Below, one piece after another: positions 5,854 to 10,043 of a stretch of 10,043 nt of DNA. The stretch is from Anaerolineae bacterium. Lineage in GTDB: Bacteria; Chloroflexota; Anaerolineae; J102. The translations under genes were made by a program, and so were the position numbers. Position 1 is the first letter of the stretch. Every line of letters starts with the position of its first letter. Under the pieces are notes generated by a model, which saw nothing but the letters and a program-made list of their open reading frames with translations, made no database searches and was not told the DNA's origin. The DNA lies in contig WGCR01000489.1 of NCBI GenBank assembly GCA_015493675.1, positions 1-10,043 of the forward strand, given 5' to 3'.

Positions 5854-8190
5854 CTATGCTTCTTCCGCGCGCTTTGCTTGTAAGGCGTCGTAGATGCGTT
5901 GCGCTGTGATGGGTAGATCGCGAATTCGCACGCCTACGGCGCGATAGATGGCGTTGGCGATAGCAGGCGCCGCCCCCACCTGCACATGATGCGAGAGGTC
6001 CCGAGCGCCATACGGCCCGCTCTGCTGGGGCACTTCCACCACGATGGGATGGAGCTGCTGCGGCATGTCCGCCGTGGTGGCGATGGGGTAATCCCGGAAA
6101 TTGTGGGATTGTGGGATGCCGTTTTCGAAGATCATTTCTTCCAACAGCGTAAAACTGACGCTTTGAATCATGCCGCCTTTGATCTGAGCCCTGACGCTTT
6201 CGGGGTTAAGGGCGTGGCCCACATCGGCGGCCGCGGCCAATTGCAGAATCGTGACGCCGCCGGTCTTTTCATCCACCTGGACCTCGGCGGCGTAAGCCGT
6301 GGATGCGAAGGATTGCAGGAGACTTTCGATAGAGCCATCGGTATTGGGCGGGCGATAAACAGATGTGACGCTGAAAACCGGGGCGTTGTTCTCATTTTCT
6401 GCGTTTTGTTCCAATAATTCGAGCAAGGGATACCGACGGCGAGAGGCGTAGGAGATCACTTCGCCATCCACGATATCCAGATTGGAGATCGGTTCTTCCC
6501 ACACCTCGGAAACGTAGGCGAGAATTTGGCGTTTCATCTTGGCCGTAGCTTTCAGCAATGCGTGCCCGGTGCTCCACAGCAGGTTATGGTAGGTGGCCTC
6601 CCAATCCGGTGCAAAATTGGCGGTGTCGGTGGGTTCAACGGTGATCCATTCCACGGGGATGTTGAGTTCGAAGGAGGCGAGTTGGGTGACGAAGGCGTAA
6701 AGACCCTGCCCGATGTCCACGCCATCCACGATGATGTTGCAGAGATTCTCTTTATCGAAATGGATGCTGATGCTGCTGCCGCATTCCTCGGAAAGAATGA
6801 TAGGGCTCCAACCGTTGGCCATGCCCTGGCCGATGCGTTTTTTGGGGGTGTCGGGCTCCGGTGTGTCATCGTGGTGCGACGAGGCGTCGGGATGCCAGTG
6901 GATGGCGTCGATCACTTGCAGACCGCAGGATTGCAGGCCATTGGCGTGCATGATGAAGCTGGGAAAGAGCATGTCGCCCCCTTTGACCAGATTCCACTGT
7001 CGCAGGGTGATGGGGTTGAGGTTCAATATCTCCGCCAGCTCGTCTATATGTTGTTCGATGGCCCAATGCACCTGTGAGACGCCCAGGCCGCGCAGTGGGG
7101 CGGCGGGGAGCAGGTTGGTGTAGATGGCGCTGGTGCGGATGTCGGCGTTGGGGATAGCGTAGGGGCCGGTTCCGGCCAGCGCTACGGACTGGAGGTGAAA
7201 AAGCGCCGCATCCACACTGGCCCCGACATCCCAATCATAAGAGGCCTGGATGGCGGTCAGACGGCCGTCTTTGGTGGCCCCCATTTTGACATGCGCCCGC
7301 ATGGCCGGTGCGGTAAAAACGCCCTTGAATTCTTCTTCGCGGGTTAGCAGCAGTCGTACGGGGCGGCCTTTTGTCTGCAAAGCGATGGCGGCCAGCAGGC
7401 CTTCGACGCTGACGAAAACCTTGCCGCCGAAACTGCCTCCCACACAGCCGGTGATAATTCGGACTTTGGCTGGATCCATGTGCAAGGCTTTGGCGATGAT
7501 CTTGCGCTGCAAAAAAGGCGCCTGCACGTGCATCCACATGGTGACGCTGCCATCCGGCTGCCGTTGGGCGACGCCGCCATGGGTTTCCATGGGCGCGTGT
7601 TGCAGATGCGCCGCCGTGTAGCTGCGTTCCAGGATCACATCCGCTGCGGCGAAGCCCTGCTCCACGTCGCCGCGGGAAAATGTCAGGGAATGGGCGATAT
7701 TGTGTGCGGGATCGGCGTGCAGGGCGTCTGCGCCGGGATAGTCATAAAAATCGGGATGCACCTGGGGACTGCCCGGGGCTATCGCCTGCTCGATGTCCAG
7801 CACCGCCGGCAGGTCTTCATAGGTCACCTGGATGAGCGCCAGGGCTTCTTCGGCGATCTCGGGCGTCTCGGCGGCGATGATTGCCAGAGGCTGACCGGCA
7901 AAATAAACCTGCTCGACTGCCAGCATCTCGCGATCGAGAATGGTCTGGCCCATGCGCGTGGCAAGGTCTTGTCCGGTGAGTAACGCGGCCACGCCTTTGT
8001 GGTTGCGGACTGCATCCACATTGCTGAGCCAAAAACGGGCGCTGGGGCGTTCGCTGAACAAAATCCGGGCGTGAAGCATATCCGGAACGATTTTTTCATC
8101 GCCAGCATAACAGGTGACGCCCGTGAGTTTTTTTTGCGCCTCGATCAGGGGAAAAGGTTTGCCAATAACATGCGGTTTTCGAGAGATCAT
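5854..8190 (-). CDS. Molybdenum hydroxylase large (molybdopterin-binding) subunit, xanthine dehydrogenase family
   Basis: The catalytic subunit of a three-part molybdenum hydroxylase, 778 residues. It would bind the molybdopterin cytosine dinucleotide cofactor and hydroxylate a carbon centre using water. The N-terminal domain opens with VIGKPFPLIEAQKKLTG (8-24). Then come HAPMETHG (198-205), the cofactor-binding GGSFGGK (251-257), PLRGLG (365-370) where xanthine dehydrogenases have AFRGFG, and VDIGQG (491-496). The CO dehydrogenase loop AYRCSFR is absent, so it is not a form I CO dehydrogenase; the substrate is unknown. Two oddities: the usual GAKGVGE near the C-terminus reads GARDLSH (728-734), placing His734 where the catalytic glutamate belongs, and the segment 529-541 lacks the common GSR motif. 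The ATG at 8190 is preceded by AAAGGTG and lies 12 bases after the 2Fe-2S stop. The frame stays open upstream to 8373, but that part overlaps the 2Fe-2S gene and is not family-like. Confidence 0.93.
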   Translation of the reverse strand: MISRKPHVIGKPFPLIEAQKKLTGVTCYAGDEKIVPDMLHARILFSERPSARFWLSNVDAVRNHKGVAALLTGQDLATRMGQTILDREMLAVEQVYFAGQPLAIIAAETPEIAEEALALIQVTYEDLPAVLDIEQAIAPGSPQVHPDFYDYPGADALHADPAHNIAHSLTFSRGDVEQGFAAADVILERSYTAAHLQHAPMETHGGVAQRQPDGSVTMWMHVQAPFLQRKIIAKALHMDPAKVRIITGCVGGSFGGKVFVSVEGLLAAIALQTKGRPVRLLLTREEEFKGVFTAPAMRAHVKMGATKDGRLTAIQASYDWDVGASVDAALFHLQSVALAGTGPYAIPNADIRTSAIYTNLLPAAPLRGLGVSQVHWAIEQHIDELAEILNLNPITLRQWNLVKGGDMLFPSFIMHANGLQSCGLQVIDAIHWHPDASSHHDDTPEPDTPKKRIGQGMANGWSPIILSEECGSSISIHFDKENLCNIIVDGVDIGQGLYAFVTQLASFELNIPVEWITVEPTDTANFAPDWEATYHNLLWSTGHALLKATAKMKRQILAYVSEVWEEPISNLDIVDGEVISYASRRRYPLLELLEQNAENENNAPVFSVTSVYRPPNTDGSIESLLQSFASTAYAAEVQVDEKTGGVTILQLAAAADVGHALNPESVRAQIKGGMIQSVSFTLLEEMIFENGIPQSHNFRDYPIATTADMPQQLHPIVVEVPQQSGPYGARDLSHHVQVGAAPAIANAIYRAVGVRIRDLPITAQRIYDALQAKRAEEA

Positions 8191-8201
8191 CTTTTGCACC
8201 T

Positions 8202-8669
8202 TTAACGACGGGCCCGGGAGGCGACCTGAATGGATTTGATGATGTCGGCGTAAGCGCCGCACCGACAGAGATTGCCCACCAACGCTTCGCGTATTTCTTC
8301 CTCGTGCGGGCGGGATGTGCGGTTGAGCAAGGCTTTGGCGGAGATCAGCATGCCCGAGGCGCAGTAGCCGCACTGGACGCCGTGATGATCGGTGAATGAT
8401 TTTTGCAGGGGATGCAATCCCTCGTCAGTGGCCAGTCCTTCGGCGGTCAAAATCTCGGTGTTGGCGGCTTCGACAGCCAGCACCATGCAGGAATTGACGA
8501 CTTCGCCGTCCAGCAGCACGCTGCACGCTCCGCATTCACCGGTGGAGCAGCCATGCTTGACGCTGGTAAGCCCCAGGTCTTCCCGCAGCACTTCCAGTAG
8601 CGTCTGTTGAGATTCAACGGTGAGCGAACGGGCATGGCCGTTGATGATAAATTGAATTTCGTGCTTCAT
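8202..8669 (-). CDS. Molybdenum hydroxylase small subunit with two 2Fe-2S clusters
   Basis: The 155-residue electron-transfer subunit that passes electrons from the molybdenum site to FAD. The N-terminal plant-ferredoxin-like domain (1-75) carries Cys41, Cys46, Cys49 and Cys61 in GCSTGECGACSV and a following cysteine 12 residues later. The C-terminal helical domain carries Cys100 and Cys103 in QCGYCASGM and Cys135 and Cys137 in GNLCRCGAY. All eight cluster ligands are present, and the length is usual for CoxS/CutS-like subunits. The ATG at 8669 lies 4 bases after the FAD-subunit stop, and AGGA stands about 10 bases upstream. The molybdopterin subunit starts 12 bases past its TAA, so the three genes are surely one operon. 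Confidence 0.97.
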   Translation of the reverse strand: MKHEIQFIINGHARSLTVESQQTLLEVLREDLGLTSVKHGCSTGECGACSVLLDGEVVNSCMVLAVEAANTEILTAEGLATDEGLHPLQKSFTDHHGVQCGYCASGMLISAKALLNRTSRPHEEEIREALVGNLCRCGAYADIIKSIQVASRARR

Positions 8670-8672
8670 GCG

Positions 8673-9539
8673 TTATGATTCCTGAAGATTGCTGATAATG
8701 GAATGAATACTGCGCTGTAAGAGCGCATCGAGAACGGCCCGGCGGTAGTCACTGCGGGCATAGACAACGTCTTGTGGATGGATGTTTTCCTGCACGGCTT
8801 GTAACGCCAGGTGGATGCTCTCCTCGTCGGGCGCTCCTTCCAGTAACGCCTCTGCTTCGGGGATGCGTTTGGGACGATCATCCACCCCCAGGACTGCAAT
8901 ACGCCAGTTGGTGAGCGTGTGGTGCTTGCGAATGGCCAGCGTGGCCGCCCCTGCGATCATTCTGCGCCCGTCGTGTCGCACGGTCTGACGCTGGTAGATG
9001 CCATAAGTGCGGGCGGGAAAAGAGGGCAGGTGGATGTGAGTAATGATCTCATCAGGTTCCAGCGCGGTTTTGAAATCCCCCAGATAGAGTTCATTGACAG
9101 GAATGGTGCGCGTTCGCCGTGGGCTCCAGGTGTGACAGGTGGCGTCATAGCAGAGCATGGGCGCAGCCAACTCGGAGACGGGCGAGGCCCAGGCCAACGT
9201 GCCGCCGATGGTCGCGCGATTGCGGATCTGGGGAGACGCCAGTTCCTGGGCTGTCTGGTTCAATAATGGATAGTGGCGGCGGATTTCCAGACCGGTGGCC
9301 AGGTGTTGCAGATTGACGGCTGCGCCGAGTTTGAGTCCATGATTATGGTGGTAACGGATATCATGAAAGCCGGGCAGCGCCTTGACGTCGAGAATGATGT
9401 CCGGAGTCAGATCATTGTTTTGGAGTTCCAGGAAGAGCGTGACGCCCCCTCCCAGGATATTGACGCGTTTCTCCTGAGTGAGATGGCCTTCGGCTTCCTC
9501 CAGGCTTTGGGGTCGGATGTAATCAAATGCTTTCAACAC
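8673..9539 (-). CDS. Molybdenum hydroxylase medium (FAD-binding) subunit
   Basis: The flavoprotein subunit that takes electrons from the iron-sulfur subunit and hands them to the final acceptor; 288 residues, as usual for CoxM/CutM-like proteins. It shows the opening AFDYIRPQSLEEA (4-16), the first FAD loop NILGGGVTLFLELQ (27-40), the second FAD segment IRNRATIGGTLAWASPVSEL (105-124), and the CODH flavoprotein C-terminal domain with a closing SDYRRAVLDALLQRSI (263-278). The frame is open upstream to an ATG at 9656, but those 39 residues are low-complexity and unlike the family. The start is either GTG at 9539 or TTG at 9536. AAGAGG ends 3 bases before the first and 6 before the second, so the TTG has better spacing. 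It is the first gene of the operon. Confidence 0.94.
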   Translation of the reverse strand: MLKAFDYIRPQSLEEAEGHLTQEKRVNILGGGVTLFLELQNNDLTPDIILDVKALPGFHDIRYHHNHGLKLGAAVNLQHLATGLEIRRHYPLLNQTAQELASPQIRNRATIGGTLAWASPVSELAAPMLCYDATCHTWSPRRTRTIPVNELYLGDFKTALEPDEIITHIHLPSFPARTYGIYQRQTVRHDGRRMIAGAATLAIRKHHTLTNWRIAVLGVDDRPKRIPEAEALLEGAPDEESIHLALQAVQENIHPQDVVYARSDYRRAVLDALLQRSIHSIISNLQES

Positions 9540-9673
9540 GGGCCTCTTGGCTGATAAAAAGGATTTTGAAAATGGCGAAGAATGTGTAAATGGGGCAGCG
9601 CTGCGCACACCAGTCGATGGGAACAGAGAGCGATGATTGTCATCGTTTCTTTCCATTCTGCTGGCGTCATGTT

Positions 9674-9686
9674 GGGCAATTTGCCC
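9674..9686. promoter_or_regulatory. Dyad GGGCAA-T-TTGCCC, possible operator
   Basis: A perfect inverted repeat with 6-base arms around one central base. It lies about 30 bases downstream of the predicted transcription start of the hydroxylase operon. The one-base loop is too tight for an RNA hairpin, so a protein-binding site is the likelier reading. The regulator is not in the window. Confidence 0.3.
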
Positions 9687-9719
9687 CCCAGTGCTGTTTG
9701 ACAGGGCGAAAACATCATT

Positions 9720-9749
9720 ATCCTAACGCATTTTTTAGAAATATGCCAA
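9720..9749 (-). promoter_or_regulatory. Candidate promoter of the molybdenum hydroxylase operon
   Basis: On the minus strand TTGGCA (9749-9744) matches five of six -35 bases. TAGGAT (9725-9720) matches four of six -10 bases after an 18-base spacer, and an overlapping GATAAT lies 3 bases further on. Transcription would start near 9713 and leave a leader of about 175 bases before the FAD subunit. The leader holds the 9674-9686 dyad and a small hairpin, CGATGA-TTG-TCATCG on the plus strand, at 9631-9645. I could not match it to the molybdenum-cofactor riboswitch. Confidence 0.4.
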
Positions 9750-9842
9750 TTGGGGTTTTTTACAGGCTCAAAACAGGGGGATTTCGGTGGTGAAATGTGT
9801 GAGAAGTGCGGCGATAGATTTTCTTTGGGATTTTGACGGGTA

Positions 9843-9851
9843 TGTTAAAAT
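9843..9851 (+). promoter_or_regulatory. Rightward extended -10 site
   Basis: TGTTAAAAT fits an extended -10 element (TG, one base, then TAAAAT, five of six to consensus). The -35 is weak: TTTGGG at 9825-9830, about 15 bases upstream. Transcription would start near 9858, at the edge of the perfect palindrome GTGGCGCCAC (9859-9868), and would read the 99-base repeat. What it serves is unknown: a gene beyond the right edge, a small RNA, or nothing. Confidence 0.3.
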
Positions 9852-9898
9852 AGCTCATGTGGCGCCACCATGATTTTTCGTTCGTTGCTCCGTAAATA

Positions 9899-9997
9899 GA
9901 ACGCAGATGACGCAGAAAAAGCCGATCTACGCAGATAAAAACAGATAAAATCAAAATAATCTGCGAGAATCTGCGGACATCGGATGTGTCTGCGTTC
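9899..9997. repeat. 99-base imperfect palindrome built on CGCAGAT/ATCTGCG
   Basis: Terminal inverted repeats GAACGCAGA (9899-9907) and TCTGCGTTC (9989-9997) enclose nested matching arms: CCGAT 9922-9926 with ATCGG 9979-9983, CGCAGAT 9930-9936 with ATCTGCG 9969-9975, and CAGAT 9942-9946 with ATCTG 9959-9963. The internal loops are symmetric (3 and 3, 5 and 5 bases), and the left arm carries about 9 extra bases with another CGCAGA. The whole can fold into one long hairpin in DNA or RNA. It sits between genes. From memory, dispersed repeats of this style occur in Chloroflexota and other genomes; I cannot verify that here. Only one copy is in the window. Confidence 0.75.
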
Positions 9998-10002
9998 CAT
10001 TT

Positions 10003-10043
10003 TCATTCCTTATCGGCGTGCAGCCGCTCATGGCGTCTGTTCC
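10003..10043 (-). CDS. Possible C-terminal tail of an upstream minus-strand gene
   Basis: One minus-strand frame reads NRRHERLHADKE followed by TGA at 10005-10003, just before the palindromic repeat. Thirteen codons are too few to recognise a protein, and a plus-strand ATG at 10030 is an equally possible start of something else. It is listed only so that the right edge is not taken as empty. Confidence 0.2.
   Translation of the reverse strand, partial: NRRHERLHADKE

Larger units (their letters stand above)
9540..9898. other. Leader and intergenic region upstream of the hydroxylase operon
   Basis: A 359-base stretch without a gene I can support. Besides the operon promoter and dyad it carries a rightward promoter-like site near 9843-9851 and the palindrome GTGGCGCCAC at 9859-9868. 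A nine-codon frame, ATG at 9870 to TAG at 9897-9899, follows; I do not call it a gene. Minus-strand frames across 9533-9718 and 9760-9954 show no recognisable protein. Confidence 0.5.

Noticed and set aside
8191..8373. N-terminal extension of the molybdopterin subunit to an ATG at 8373
   Set aside because: It overlaps the 2Fe-2S gene, has arginine-rich non-family sequence, and a well-spaced AAAGGTG favours the ATG at 8190.
5854..9539. Aerobic CO dehydrogenase (coxMSL)
   Set aside because: Gene order fits, but the large subunit lacks the AYRCSFR active-site loop; the substrate is left open.
9540..9656. N-terminal extension of the FAD subunit to an ATG at 9656
   Set aside because: The 39 added residues are low-complexity, and family members begin at about the AFDYIRP segment.
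9540..9713. Molybdenum-cofactor riboswitch in the operon leader
   Set aside because: Only one small hairpin (9631-9645) was found; the multi-stem architecture could not be traced by eye.
9870..9899. Nine-codon leader peptide (ATG to TAG) after the rightward promoter-like site
   Set aside because: No ribosome-binding site and too short to support.

Overview
The window looks like ordinary chromosome of a moderately GC-rich bacterium, probably a member of the Chloroflexota (Anaerolineae-like). That assignment is inference. It rests on a degenerate PP2C-like domain joined to a membrane helix and a beta-propeller, on genes with weak or absent Shine-Dalgarno sites, and on a long CGCAGAT-rich imperfect palindrome of a kind I remember from such genomes. 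No phage, transposon, CRISPR array, rRNA or tRNA was seen.

Layout. (1) Bases 1-2966, minus strand: a two-gene unit. A 732-residue membrane protein (PP2C-like pseudo-phosphatase, one transmembrane helix, beta-propeller) is followed, with a 4-base ATGA overlap, by a XerC/XerD-type tyrosine recombinase cut by the window's left edge. (2) 2967-3394: a divergent intergenic region. (3) 3395-5844, plus strand: type I signal peptidase, apparently leaderless, then after 20 bases a protein that joins an AI-2E-family membrane transporter to a HAD-superfamily phosphatase. (4) 5854-9539, minus strand: a three-gene molybdenum hydroxylase operon in the order FAD subunit, 2Fe-2S subunit, molybdopterin subunit. 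It ends 9 bases from the convergent fusion gene. (5) 9540-10043: a leader and regulatory region with two small dyads, a rightward promoter-like site and a 99-base hairpin-forming repeat. The last 41 bases may hold the tail of another minus-strand gene.

The three hydroxylase subunits would form one enzyme. Electrons released at the molybdenum site pass through two 2Fe-2S clusters to FAD and then to an acceptor. Iron-sulfur and FAD motifs are intact, and most molybdopterin motifs are present. However, the glutamate that acts as active-site base throughout the xanthine dehydrogenase/CO dehydrogenase family aligns with histidine (His734) in a gap-free stretch. This is the most notable observation in the window. 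The second is the intact AI-2E/HAD fusion, and the third is the PP2C-like domain that has lost its metal-binding aspartates. I do not see a clearly new defence or mobile system.
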